DNA of 64,000 nucleotides from Methanocella_A sp963769045 (lineage in GTDB: Archaea > Halobacteriota > Methanocellia > Methanocellales > Methanocellaceae): NCBI GenBank assembly GCA_963769045.1, contig CAVYKK010000024.1:62001-126000 (forward strand), written 5' to 3'. A program made the translations under genes and the position numbers. Below the pieces are notes generated by a model. That model worked only from the letters and a program-made list of their open reading frames with translations, did not search any database and was not told the DNA's origin. Below are positions 16,728-29,345 of this stretch, piece after piece. Each line of letters starts with the position of its first letter. Within the stretch, counting starts at the first letter, position 1.

Positions 16728-16752
16728 CGTAATTTTACCACGTAAAATTACG
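16728..16752 (-). promoter_or_regulatory. Perfect 11-bp inverted repeat in leader of zinc ribbon/aEF-1beta operon
   Basis: Arms cgtaattttac (16728-16738) and gtaaaattacg (16742-16752) with a three-base spacer, 15 bp upstream of the operon's start codon. A TATA-like CTTATAAT is at about 16790-16797 on the minus strand, so the repeat should lie just downstream of the transcription start, where an operator or an RNA hairpin would block expression. Confidence 0.6.
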
Positions 16753-16838
16753 CATAATCTTGATGCGACTTGCGTATACGACAAACTGTATTATAAGCAT
16801 TGCCCTTGGGGCGCCACAAAGCGCGCTATGTGGCGACA

Positions 16839-18023
16839 CTATTTTCCATGCAGCTTTTTATATAGCCTCGCCTGGAACCCATGGAACTTGCTGAAGCCTT
16901 CTGCGTCCTTCTGATCGAGCGACTGGCCGTCGAAGGACACCAGCTCTTCGCTGTACAGCGCTGTCTTCGACTCGCGGGCGACAGGCATGCAGCTGCCCTT
17001 GTACAGCCGGATTTTCACCGTGCCGTTCACCTGTTCCTGGGTGTTGTCGATGAACGCGTTGAGGTCGGCGAACAGCGGCTCGTCCACGAGGCCCATGTAG
17101 CCCAGCTCGGCCCACGCCAGGTCGACCGAATCCTTGAACCGCAGCTCCGCCCGGGTGAGGCAGAACTTTTCGAGGTCCTTGTGGGCGGTCAGCAGCACAG
17201 TCGCCGCGGGGTGTTCATAGTTCTCGCGGGCTTTCAGCCCCAGGACGCGGTCCTCCATCATGTCGGTCCGGCCGACGCCATGTTTGCCGGCGGTCTTCTG
17301 CAGGGACTGGATGAGGGCCACGCCGTCCATCTTTTTGCCGTTGAGCGATACGGGCACGCCTTTTACGAAGCCTATGGAGACGATCTCAGGCTTGTCCGGC
17401 GCCTTGACGGGGTCCCGGGTCCAGCCATATATGTCCTCGGGGGGTATGAAGCCGGGGTCTTCGAGCTTGCCGCCCTCGATGCTGCGGGACCAGATGTTCT
17501 CGTCCACGCTCCAGGGTTTGGCTTTGGTTACGGTCACGGGTATCTTGTGCTTCTTAGCGTAGTCGATCTCCCATTCACGGGTCAGGTTCATCTCCCGCAT
17601 GGGAGCGACCACGGGGAGGTCGGTCTGCCTGAAGACGGCCTCGAACCGGAGCTGGTCGTTACCCTTGCCGGTGCACCCGTGAGCCAGGGCATCCGCCTTT
17701 TCCTTCGCGGCGACCTCGACGCACTTCCGGGCGATGAGGGGGCGGGCCATGGATGTGCCGATCACGTACCCCTCGTACATGGCATTCGCCTTGATCATGG
17801 GGAAGATGTAGTCGCGCACGAACTCTACCTTCGCGTCGATGGTGTAGTGCTTGTCCGAGATGAGCTTCGCTTTCTTCGTGGCAGTCTCGATCTCTTCGGC
17901 CGGCTGCCCCACGTCGACCGTCACTGTGATGACTTTATCGAACCCGTAGTTCTCCTTCAGCAACGGGATGCAGACAGAGGTGTCGAGCCCTCCTGAATAC
18001 GCTAATACGACCTTCTTGACCAT
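16839..18023 (-). CDS. argG: Argininosuccinate synthase
   Basis: 394 residues from the ATG at 18023, which follows a GTGAGG ribosome site; an upstream in-frame ATG at 18059 would add 12 non-family residues. The enzyme joins citrulline and aspartate using ATP in arginine synthesis. Seen: the PP-loop LAYSGGLDTSVC at residues 7-18, VIGTSMARPLIARK, the substrate motif HGCTGKGNDQLRFE and EDPGFIPPEDIYGW. It belongs to the same pathway as carAB further right but is not in one operon with it. Confidence 0.97.
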   Translation of the reverse strand: MVKKVVLAYSGGLDTSVCIPLLKENYGFDKVITVTVDVGQPAEEIETATKKAKLISDKHYTIDAKVEFVRDYIFPMIKANAMYEGYVIGTSMARPLIARKCVEVAAKEKADALAHGCTGKGNDQLRFEAVFRQTDLPVVAPMREMNLTREWEIDYAKKHKIPVTVTKAKPWSVDENIWSRSIEGGKLEDPGFIPPEDIYGWTRDPVKAPDKPEIVSIGFVKGVPVSLNGKKMDGVALIQSLQKTAGKHGVGRTDMMEDRVLGLKARENYEHPAATVLLTAHKDLEKFCLTRAELRFKDSVDLAWAELGYMGLVDEPLFADLNAFIDNTQEQVNGTVKIRLYKGSCMPVARESKTALYSEELVSFDGQSLDQKDAEGFSKFHGFQARLYKKLHGK

Positions 18024-18998
18024 AGGCCTCACATCAACAGCGTAAATATTTTCAGACAAGATAAAACTTTGCGTTCGGTGGAGATTGCAGGTATCCGGCT
18101 CGCTGGCATCTCCGCGACTATTTTACGCGGCGCCTGCCTGGACAATAGTACACGGTCGGCGTATAGTAGCAAACACATCAGTGCGATAAAACCTCTTGTA
18201 TTGAAAACTGATATATAAAATGATTTCGGACGAGAACAATTTTTTCAGGCGATCATGGCATGCACAGTAGTTATTATTATGACATTGTTAGAATGTATCG
18301 ATTATTACAACCCGGAAGATAGCAAACTATAAATAGTAAGTCCTGTATTATAGGCTGCTACCGTGAGGCGCATGGGTAAGGCGTCTTATGGTAACTCCAT
18401 ACACTATACCAACTCCGATATAGAAAAAAACGAGTACGGGAAACAAACTGTACCAGATATACCGCAACACAGACCGCAAGGAGACCGTATGACGGCTACC
18501 GCCCCAGGGCGGGCCCATACGTGATCCCCGGTACTGGCTCCAGGTATGCAGGCGGTGCCAACTCTTACCACGACGCAAGCATGTTGGACGTCACTATAAG
18601 TATCACGACATCCGACCCTCCTCCCGAAAATGCGAACGTCTCCACGACGCACACTCCAAGTCCGCATAATTATACCTCAATAACTCCAAACCGAAAAACG
18701 GACTTAAAAACGCAATGACAATCATGCGCCGCCCGCAATGGAAAAGCCAGTACCTGCGTGTCGATACGGGAACAATCCCCGTCCCCTTTTTATAATTCTA
18801 AATTATCTCGCCATTTTCCGGGCAGATTCACGTGATTTTACCGGCATGGCTGGCAATAGAGTAAAGGCCTGCAATTGCCTGCTCTTTCGCGATTTTATTC
18901 GTTCTATGACAGTATTTATCCCGCAAGCCTTTTATACACAGGCAGGCTATAAAAGCCCCGCCAATATATCCGGGAGTCCCGGATCAGGAGGCATTACG
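18024..18998. other. Long gap; possible decayed small gene and DUF4097 promoter
   Basis: No complete gene is supported. On the minus strand, 18360-18690 holds pieces that look coding in changing frames: VCVVETFAFSGGGSDVVIL, then LAPPAYLEPVPGITYGPAL, then a hydrophobic helix LFPVLVFFYIGVGIVYG. This could be a small membrane protein ruined by stops and shifts. The right end holds the DUF4097 promoter: CTATAAAAG at 18947-18955. Confidence 0.3.
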
Positions 18999-19886
18999 TT
19001 GAAAGTCGATAAAGTAATCATTGCCGGGGCTGCGATCATCGTCATCCTGGCCATAATTCTAGTCATCGCAGGCGCCTGCGGCGCCTGTGCCTTCCTGGCG
19101 AGCACGCCGGGCACACATGGGTCGTTCGGACAGACGGAGCACGAGATCCGGAGCGATACGCATGCGGGGGCGGACAACATCGATCTGACCGTCAACACCT
19201 TCGGCGGCGATGTCATAATCCAGGAGTGGGCGGATAACAGCGTCAAGGTCACCTACGACGTCTTTGCGCCTTCAGGCCACCTGGACGAGATTTTGACGAG
19301 CACCCGCGACACCAAGGACGGCAACTCCACCACGATCATTGCCGAAGCTAAGATCAGAGACCAGAACCTGATCAACCTCGGGGACCGCGGGGCATCGGTC
19401 ACCGTAGTCGTCCCGAAGAACTCCTCATATACCCTCAAGCTTAACACCGCGGGCGGCAAGGTTACCGTACCTCCCCTGCACGGCAGCAGCGTATACCTGA
19501 ACACCCTTGGCGGCGACATCAGCCTCAACGGCGGCAGGTATGACACCGTCGACATAAACACGGCCGGCGGCAGGATTTACGCGTCCTACGAGGCCACCAA
19601 CGCGACCTTCAATACGCTGGGCGGCGACATCGAGATCGACACCACCCAGACGGCCGGCACCATCGAGGCGAACACGGCCGGGGGAGACATCGATGTCAGG
19701 CTGCCTTCGAGCGCGCTGTTCAGCGTGGACGCCACCACGATGGGCGGCCGCGTCAGGCACGGCACCATCCACATGACGGCGAGCAAAGAGTCGGACTGGC
19801 AGCTCATCGGACAAACGGAAGCAGGCGCTGGCAACCTTTCCATCAGACTGCACACCCTGGGCGGGAACATCGATATAAACTATTGA
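18999..19886 (+). CDS. Membrane-anchored DUF4097 beta-solenoid protein
   Basis: 295 residues. I chose the TTG at 18999 because a perfect AGGAGG stands 7 bases upstream and the open frame before it is not protein-like. A single N-terminal helix (VIIAGAAIIVILAIILVIAG) anchors an outside domain made of repeated strands with the motif NTxGGDI/NTAGGxI (for example NTFGGDVIIQEW, LNTLGGDISLNG, INTAGGRIYA, NTLGGDIEI, NTAGGDIDV, HTLGGNIDINY), typical of DUF4097/adhesin-like right-handed solenoids. The role is unknown, perhaps envelope stress or surface structure. A TATA box lies about 45 bp upstream of the start. Confidence 0.85.
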   Translation: MKVDKVIIAGAAIIVILAIILVIAGACGACAFLASTPGTHGSFGQTEHEIRSDTHAGADNIDLTVNTFGGDVIIQEWADNSVKVTYDVFAPSGHLDEILTSTRDTKDGNSTTIIAEAKIRDQNLINLGDRGASVTVVVPKNSSYTLKLNTAGGKVTVPPLHGSSVYLNTLGGDISLNGGRYDTVDINTAGGRIYASYEATNATFNTLGGDIEIDTTQTAGTIEANTAGGDIDVRLPSSALFSVDATTMGGRVRHGTIHMTASKESDWQLIGQTEAGAGNLSIRLHTLGGNIDINY

Positions 19887-20078
19887 GTTCCCTCCCCTAT
19901 CCTTTTTCATCTTTTTATCGCGCAGAGCCATAACCCGAAGCATAGTGATTATTAGAATTTTTTATACATGCTGGCCAGCACCTGACACAACGTACACAAC
20001 GCCTAATAATAAGACTACGCTGGCCATTTCTAAAAAATCATTGTATATAGTCATTGGAGAAATGTTGTTAACACTGAG

Positions 20079-20400
20079 AAGGCATTCAACACAGAGTTCA
20101 CAGAGTATAGTCGTTCCTGAATCTTTTTGCTCAGGCTCGTGACCCTTCCGACACGAAGGCCACAATGGCCACAATGTACACGAAGTCTTCGATGGAAAGA
20201 GGCAATAGCAGCCTCTTATAAAAGTATACGTCGTGTACCTCGTGGCCTTCGTGGCCTTCGTGTCGAAAGGGTCAAGAGCGTACATAACCTTTTACGAATG
20301 ACTATACACAGAGTACGATTAAAGAACCGGCTACCGCAGCCTCTTCCGATCAAGACTTCGTGTACTCTGTGAACTCTGTGTACTCTGTGTTGAATGCCTT
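20079..20400. repeat. Nested palindrome A, word cttcgtg/ctctgtg
   Basis: Outer arms: aaggcattcaacacagag and more at 20079-20107 pair with the sequence ending ctctgtgttgaatgcctt at 20361-20400. Inner arms: gacacgaaggccacaatgg type sequence at 20141-20187 pairs with ctcgtggccttcgtggcc type sequence at 20229-20272, around a small hairpin gaggc-aatagca-gcctc (20199-20216). It fills the gap between two convergent genes. Confidence 0.8.
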
Positions 20401-20518
20401 ATCTGCATATACAAATGTAACCCCAATGACTATACGTCGTGGCCGTCGTGTACATTGTGTTAAGTACAGGCTGTGCGTATAAAAATTTTAAAAATCGGTT
20501 AAAAGAATTACGGCGGGC

Positions 20519-20774
20519 TTACTTGGGCGCCAGGTTGATGTTGGAATAAAGGATGAACGAGTAGACCAGGCACACGATGCAGGCAGCCGCTATGACACCG
20601 CTGGTGACATTGTCGAGGCCGGCGAAGAACGTTATCTGTTCCGGCTTCCATAAGGTATAAAGCAGCCCTACCGACCCTACGAAAAGCACGGTCGCAAAAG
20701 GTATACGCATCATGTCCATAATCGCTACTACCCCTGCCGCATGATTGCGGCCCAAGATGTAGAATAGTAGCAGG

Positions 20775-20794
<20 letters not shown>
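20519..20794 (-). CDS. Small three-helix membrane protein overlapping carB
   Basis: 91 residues from an ATG at 20794, inside the last 20 bases of carB. Three hydrophobic segments are visible: AAGVVAIMDMMRIPFATVLF, VGSVGLLYTLW and GVIAAACIVCLVYSFIL, separated by short polar loops. No family is recognised. The overlap and same direction make it the third gene of the carA-carB transcript, though a link to carbamoyl phosphate synthesis is not shown. Confidence 0.65.
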
Positions 20795-24030
<3,236 letters not shown>

Positions 24031-24038
<8 letters not shown>

Positions 24039-25104
24039 GCCGCTCACCGATCCTCTTCACCACGGTGTCGAAGAACCAGTTCGTGTCCCGCGGACCGGGG
24101 CTGGCCTCGGGGTGGTACTGGACGCTGTACACGCCCAGCTCGTCGTTCTTCATGGCCTCGACCGTGTTGTCGTTGGCGTTGGTCTGTGTGATTGTGATGC
24201 CGGTGCCGTCCACGCTCTCCGGGTCCACCGCATAGCCGTGGTTCTGGCTGGTGATGTAGACTTTGCCCGACTCGCGGTCGATGACCGGCTGGTTAGCGCC
24301 GCGGTGGCCGAACTTCAGCTTGTAGGTCTTCGCCCCGAGAGCCAGCGACGCGATCTGGTGGCCGAGGCAGATGCCGAAGATCGGGAGCTTTCCCGCCAGC
24401 TTCCTGGTGACCTCGATGCCGTTGACCGCGTCCTGCGGGTCGCCCGGGCCGTTCGAGAGCAATATTGCATCCGGCTCGTAGTCCATGATACGCGCCGGGC
24501 TGGTATGTGCCGGAACGACGATGACGTGCACGTCCCTGCGGACCAGGTTGTCGAGGATCTTCCGCTTCACGCCGAAGTCCATGACCACGACCCGCGGGCC
24601 GTCGCCCTTGATCTCGTAAGAGGACTTGCACGTGACGCGATCGACGATGTCCTTCGGGAACTGCCACTCCCTCGCCAGACGGCATGCTTCTGCGCCATCG
24701 TCGCTGTCGACGATCAGTGCCGAGCGCATGGTGCCATAGCGGCGCGTCTTGATGGTCAGCATGCGGGTGTCGACTTCCGAGATGCCGGAGACGTTTTCGT
24801 CGGTTAAGAACTGGTCCAGAGAGCGCCTGGACAGGTTATGAGAAGGATGGTCGCACCGCTCGCGGATGACCATGGCCTCCGCCTTGACGCCGGCGGACTG
24901 GAAATTGTCAGAGTTTACTCCATAGTTGCCGATTAAAGGATAAGTAAAAAGCAGTACCTGGCCCTTGTATGAGGGATCAGTCAGGGCTTCTTCGTAGCCG
25001 GTGATCGGCGTCGCGAACACGAGCTCGCCGCACGTCACGCCCTTTTTGCCGAAGCCCTCGCCCACCACAGAGGTCCCGTCTTCCAATCCTAATACTGCCT
25101 TCAT
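24031..25104 (-). CDS. carA: Carbamoyl-phosphate synthase small chain
   Basis: 357 residues. The glutaminase subunit that releases ammonia for CarB. The N-terminal small-subunit domain (FGKKGVTCGELVFATPITGY, DPSYKGQVLLFTYPLIGNYG) is followed by a class I amidotransferase domain with the nucleophile in FGICLGHQIASLALG and the His/Glu pair in YHPEASPGP. The C-terminus overlaps the carB start, giving translational coupling. It feeds both pyrimidine and arginine synthesis; argG lies 6 kb away. Confidence 0.98.
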
Positions 25105-25114
25105 TGTAGTGTAC

Positions 25115-25150
25115 CTGTGGTAGATACCCGCATTTCCGTTATATATTTTG
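25115..25150 (-). promoter_or_regulatory. carAB promoter
   Basis: On the minus strand a TATA box, aaaatatata, lies at 25139-25149, about 40 bp before the carA ATG, and an AGGT-like ribosome site at about 25115. The spacing predicts a leader of roughly 14 nt. No operator-like palindrome is obvious. The remaining gap to 25490 shows no supported gene. Confidence 0.55.
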
Positions 25151-25489
25151 CGATTTGCAGGCCCAGTGGGGTATAATAATATGAGCCCGGGGCGGTCGGC
25201 GGGGAATCAACGGCCGGTTTGATTATACCGGCGATATTTGCCGATGACGACAGCAAACGCCTATTATCTGCAGGTGAATGAATCCCGGCCGCCGCCGCAG
25301 GCACCGGTATGTCATCCGTAGCCATGATATAGGCCCTGCGGCCCCATTAAAGGTTAAAAACGGGACCTTGCCATAAAAAACACGATTAACATCCAGTTAA
25401 ACGTCATATTTGTAAATTTGTCCCAGTTTTATACCGCTGGCACTGCCATGTATCTCGTCTGAACAAAGCAGTGCCGTTATCTCCATGAA

Positions 25490-25929
25490 AAAGGTATCCC
25501 GGAACGGATGCAGACTACCGGCTGGAGCTCACCGTTCCGGACGACATCTCGCTCAACGCAGGGGAGTCAAGAAACGTGGAGGCCATTGTCCAGAATAATG
25601 GCACGTCCCCGCTATCGAACGTGGCGCTGGAGATCGGCCAGGACGACGTGCCGCAGTCGCTGACCGCCACCGTGCAGACCCGCATGTTAGACCGGCTGGA
25701 CCCGGGCCAGAGCCAGCGCTTCGTCATCCAGGTGTACGCAAAAGCAGACGCAGAGACTGGTTCCGATAAGCTGTACATGCGCACGGTGAGCGGCGAGGCG
25801 AAGAGCGACTAGATGTACATGCAGGTGAGCTATGCGACGAGCAACACCTGGCTTGAGATGGGCATCGCCATCGCGTTGATCGCCATCCTCGCCTTCGGCT
25901 TCGTCGTGTGGAAATATGGCAGGAGATAA
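25490..25929 (+). pseudogene. Remnant of a NEW3-type surface protein with membrane anchor
   Basis: An open stretch starting after a TGA encodes a beta-sandwich of the NPCBM-associated NEW3 kind: YRLELTVPDDISLNAGES, VEAIVQNNGTSPLSNVALEI, LDRLDPGQSQRFVIQVYA. An in-frame TAG at 25810-25812 interrupts it, after which the same frame continues to a C-terminal membrane helix (WLEMGIAIALIAILAFGFVVW) and KYGRR, stopping at 25927-25929. The N-terminal part, signal peptide and start codon are missing, so this is the tail of a larger exported protein, truncated and interrupted. Where the rest went is not visible. Confidence 0.75.
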
Positions 25930-26165
25930 TGGATCTCAATATTTTTTTCGGCCTCCAACACCGAAATGGGGGAATATTATTTTAGCAGTATTGCGATTGT
26001 AAAGATTTCAAGTTAAGGAAAAAATGGCATTTTTTACGCTCGTTACCGGAGGATGCCAATATATAAAAATGTAACAAATAAGACAACAGAGCCATAATAA
26101 TGCAGTAATTACATTATAATAACAAAATATACTTAAAATAGAACTAAATATCATATTTTGTGAAT

Positions 26166-26789
26166 ATGATGAGATCAAGCATTTTTATCATGGCATTATC
26201 CGTCGTTTGCTTTGTAGCTCTCCTAGGGGGATGCACGGGAAGTAAGACAGCTACTATGGCCGATCTAGTGAACGTAAACGGCTATTCATGGTATGAGTAC
26301 CGGTCGTCTAACACCCCGATCCAGGACATGGACGGAAATGTTTATTCGAATATTCATTACGTGTACGAATTCAACAATACGACCTTTGACAATGCTGCTG
26401 CGAGACACGTAAAGATAACCCAGAGCTATGGAAATATCACGTACGTGCGTAATTACTATTTGAATACAGTCGGCGACACGTTGTTAGATGGAGGTTGGGC
26501 CAGGATTGTAGACAATAAGACCGTGAGAGAACAAAACTACTCAAGCCAGCAGATCTCGTATATAGCAGATGCAAACCTGTATTTCGGCACGTTCTGGAAC
26601 GATACGCTCACGAAATCCGGCGTCGAAAGCCTGACGGTGAACGGTAAGTCGTATAACTGCGACGTGTACAAGGTCAAGCGAGACAATCACGAATATTCGT
26701 TCTGGTTCGACCCGAAGGTACCGGTGCCGCTAAAAATGCACGTGTTCGATACCGACGAGACCTACGAATTGGTTGATTGGGGCCAGTAA
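26166..26789 (+). CDS. Exported lipoprotein of unknown function
   Basis: About 207 residues from the ATG at 26166; a GTG at 26160 is also possible. No ribosome site is seen, and a TATA-like AATATACTT at about 26125 suggests a leaderless message. The N-terminus is a lipoprotein signal (MALSVVCFVALLGGC) with the lipobox cysteine. The mature part is rich in Tyr, Asn and Trp with several glycosylation-type sites (YEFNNTTFDN, SYGNITYVRNYY), and ends in VPLKMHVFDTDETYELVDW, typical of beta-sandwich outer proteins of methanogens. The surrounding DNA is distinctly AT-richer than the flanks, suggesting acquisition. Confidence 0.75.
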   Translation: MMRSSIFIMALSVVCFVALLGGCTGSKTATMADLVNVNGYSWYEYRSSNTPIQDMDGNVYSNIHYVYEFNNTTFDNAAARHVKITQSYGNITYVRNYYLNTVGDTLLDGGWARIVDNKTVREQNYSSQQISYIADANLYFGTFWNDTLTKSGVESLTVNGKSYNCDVYKVKRDNHEYSFWFDPKVPVPLKMHVFDTDETYELVDWGQ

Positions 26790-26961
26790 AAATTTGCGAG
26801 GGCCATTAAATCATCTTTTTTACCCCTGCAACCTTTCCTGCCGCTTTTCCAAAGACATGTACACTAACAGGTGGTAAGATATGTAATATAATACGTAACC
26901 ACAACATATTAATTATATTTGTTCTAAACGATTTCTAAATAATTAATTGGAGGTTATGCCA

Positions 26962-27429
26962 ATGAAGAGAATAAGAAGCATTACAGTTCTACTTGCCACT
27001 ATCGTCCTGCTGGTGATGGTAAGTGGCGGTGCTACTGCAGCCACCTGGAGCGGTACCGACTGGACCCACAAATATGGAACGACATATTACGGCAGCGTCG
27101 AACTGGACAGCACAGTCTCAAATACTCCGACCGTATATCTTAACAACGGGGTTTCCTGGGACAACAAGCTCAAGAACAGGTGGTACACATCCGGCTTATG
27201 CTACCCGCAATGCTCGTGGAACTATAAGGGTTCCAACTATCAGGATCGATACAACATGGACATAACGCCAGGCCAGGCCTGGATTCCGACCGAACAGGTC
27301 ACGTCCCCCTGGCTACCCGAAAGTAACATCCTGGTGTCCGTGTCGCATAGCTACTATGATTCGAGCGCTTACTCCAACTGCTGGGGAGTAGTGGGCTGGG
27401 GCCAGCGCTTCAACACCGTGATATTCTAA
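26962..27429 (+). CDS. Small secreted Trp/Tyr/Asn-rich protein
   Basis: 155 residues from the ATG at 26962, chosen because GGAGGT stands at 26949-26954. Residues 1-27 are a classical signal peptide (SITVLLATIVLLVMVSGGATA), predicted to be cut after ATA. The mature domain has three cysteines, two of them in GLCYPQCSW, and many Trp and Tyr residues, with no membrane anchor, so it is probably released or wall-bound. It is followed 21 bp later by two ABC-2 permease genes on the same strand. No family is recognised; the arrangement resembles exported-peptide operons but that is inference. Confidence 0.7.
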   Translation: MKRIRSITVLLATIVLLVMVSGGATAATWSGTDWTHKYGTTYYGSVELDSTVSNTPTVYLNNGVSWDNKLKNRWYTSGLCYPQCSWNYKGSNYQDRYNMDITPGQAWIPTEQVTSPWLPESNILVSVSHSYYDSSAYSNCWGVVGWGQRFNTVIF

Positions 27430-27450
27430 AATGCTTTTTTACGATGCGCC

Positions 27451-28239
27451 ATGAATACGCTCAAAATCGCGGAAAAAGAATTTTTAGATTTATTTTTTAG
27501 CAGGCAATTGATCTGCGTTTTTATATTATACTTTATTATTGTAGTTGGCACAGTGTTGACTTTCAATAATATGTATGCCAGCGGCCCGGTGGTCGATCCA
27601 GGAAATGTTGTACTGACGCACCTGATGATCATTTTATCGTACTACGGAAGCCTATTCGCTATTGTCATAGCCATGTGTTCGTTTACAAAAGAGCAAATCC
27701 ACCATTCGCTAAATATCTTAATTACAAAGCCAGTATATCGCGAAAATGTCATCAACGGGAAACTGATCGGAGTGTCCGCTTATATTTTATCGGTATTCCT
27801 GATAATTACCTCTGTATACATATGGTTAAACTGGATGCTTTTAGGCGTGTTAATGGAAAAAGTACTGCCAGCTGTTCTCGGCAACCTGCCGATAATATTC
27901 GTGTTTTCGCTGCTGTGCATGATCGTTTTCATGTCTATGACCATTTTGTTTTACCAGTTGTTTAACGCCCGGAGCATGGCCCTGATGGTATCGTTTGTCG
28001 CCTGGATCGTACTGATGTACTTGCTTCCGAACATGCTGGTATCCGGGTACCTGTCGGAATATATCGGCAGCTATTTCAATATCGACAGCTCATCCGTCGG
28101 ATATTTCCTAAGTTCGCTGTCACCAACAACGATGATTGGCATACCCGTAAACTTCATTTATTTAGTCAAAATTTCCATTTACGCAGTTATATCCCTAATA
28201 TTAAGCTATATAGCCTTTTTAAAAAGAGATATCATATGA
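27451..28239 (+). CDS. ABC-2-type transporter permease
   Basis: 262 residues with about six membrane helices. The N-terminus MNTLKIAEKEFLDLFFSRQ is the cytoplasmic elbow helix typical of ABC-2 permeases, and the sequence KEQIHHSLNILITKPVYREN is the coupling loop (KxxGTxxxLLTKPVSR-like). It overlaps the next permease gene by four bases (ATGA), so the two probably form a heterodimer. No ATP-binding subunit is encoded next to them, so they must borrow one from elsewhere or the locus has lost it. Substrate unknown. Confidence 0.85.
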   Translation: MNTLKIAEKEFLDLFFSRQLICVFILYFIIVVGTVLTFNNMYASGPVVDPGNVVLTHLMIILSYYGSLFAIVIAMCSFTKEQIHHSLNILITKPVYRENVINGKLIGVSAYILSVFLIITSVYIWLNWMLLGVLMEKVLPAVLGNLPIIFVFSLLCMIVFMSMTILFYQLFNARSMALMVSFVAWIVLMYLLPNMLVSGYLSEYIGSYFNIDSSSVGYFLSSLSPTTMIGIPVNFIYLVKISIYAVISLILSYIAFLKRDII

Positions 28240-29040
28240 CAGCTACCCGCAGCCAAGTAATTAAAGTCGCCAATATCGAAGTGCTAAACATATTGCATAA
28301 TAAAATTACCGTTTTGATAACGCTGATATTGCTACTGCTCGCAATCATTAACATAATGGGATTTTCAGTCATGCTGTCCCGAATCACGTCGATGGATTAC
28401 AAGGAGATTTTTTTCCAAAATATAAGCAACTTTACATTCATCATGTCGTTGATACTCGCCGTTTTTTCCATGTGTATCGGAGTTACGTCGATGGCGGAAG
28501 AAAAAGCAAGTGGGACGCTTAATCTTCTGTTCACGAAACCTTTGCTGCGGAAAAATGTTATCGCAGGAAAATTCATAGGGATAAACCTGTTCTGTCTGGT
28601 TTACATAGTGCTAACTCTGCCTAGTATATCTTCTATTTTTAGTGCTGTACAGCGGCTTTCCAGACCCGATCCCTGACGTGATATACAGAATCGGTACGCT
28701 CGCGATATTAATGTTCTTGAGCTGTGCGCTAACATTGAGCGTGATCATTTCTATAGCGGTAATTTTTAAAGACATTACCTTGTCCCTCATTTCATCGACG
28801 TTTTTCATTATCACCCAATGGCTGACATGGCTGCCGATCGCGCACTTTGTCCTAGATAAGTTCGAGTTCATGAACCCATCGACGCTGTATTTGATGACGA
28901 TATTGAAAGAGCCCCTTTTCGATACATCTGTTAATTATTCGATCTGGCTCCAGAATTCCGGGCCATACATCATTTTGATGCTGCTTGAGATCGTCGCGCT
29001 AATGTTGCTCGGTTACATATTTTTCAATAGAGACGACTGA
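28236..29040 (+). pseudogene. Second ABC-2-type permease, single frameshift
   Basis: The ATG at 28236 overlaps the previous stop. The first part (SQVIKVANIEVLNILHNK; coupling loop EEKASGTLNLLFTKPLLRKN) is a typical ABC-2 permease. The frame breaks near 28620 after FCLVYIVLTLP; in the neighbouring frame the protein continues FLVLYSGFPDPIPDVIYRIG, LSLISSTFFIITQWLTWLPI and ends at 29040 with YIFFNRDD, the expected C-terminal length (about 267 residues). One base is missing or extra; both halves are well preserved. Confidence 0.8.
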
Positions 29041-29345
29041 ACGGAAGAACGAAAAACCGGTGGCAACGCGATTTTATAGCTTGATTTGCGCTATCTGAGC
29101 AGCACTTGATGCAAGTCCGAGCCGGTCGCCGCGCTCGGCTATAAACATTATTCCAGCTGTGTAAGAATCATCAATTTGTCCCACGCGATCTGGACAGGTC
29201 CGTTCGTCGCTATGCCAATGCCATCAGAGCGCTTGATATCATCAGCTAGCAATATACTTATATTTCGGTATTATCAAAACGCCTTAATTACAGGCGCATG
29301 TTCTTTATACATGTCATCTTAATATTCACACTGGGAGAGTATTTC
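29041..29345. other. Gap with the aldolase promoter
   Basis: No gene is supported. A TATA-like stretch, aatatacttatattt, lies at 29251-29265, about 85 bp before the aldolase start, so a leader of 55-60 nt is likely. Nothing else stands out. Confidence 0.45.

Noticed and set aside
16881..17996. Plus-strand open frame of 371 codons opposite argG
   Set aside because: Antisense shadow caused by codon bias in a GC-rich gene; no domain.
25101..25325. Minus-strand open frame of 74 codons before carA
   Set aside because: It covers the carA promoter, has no ribosome site and no recognisable domain.
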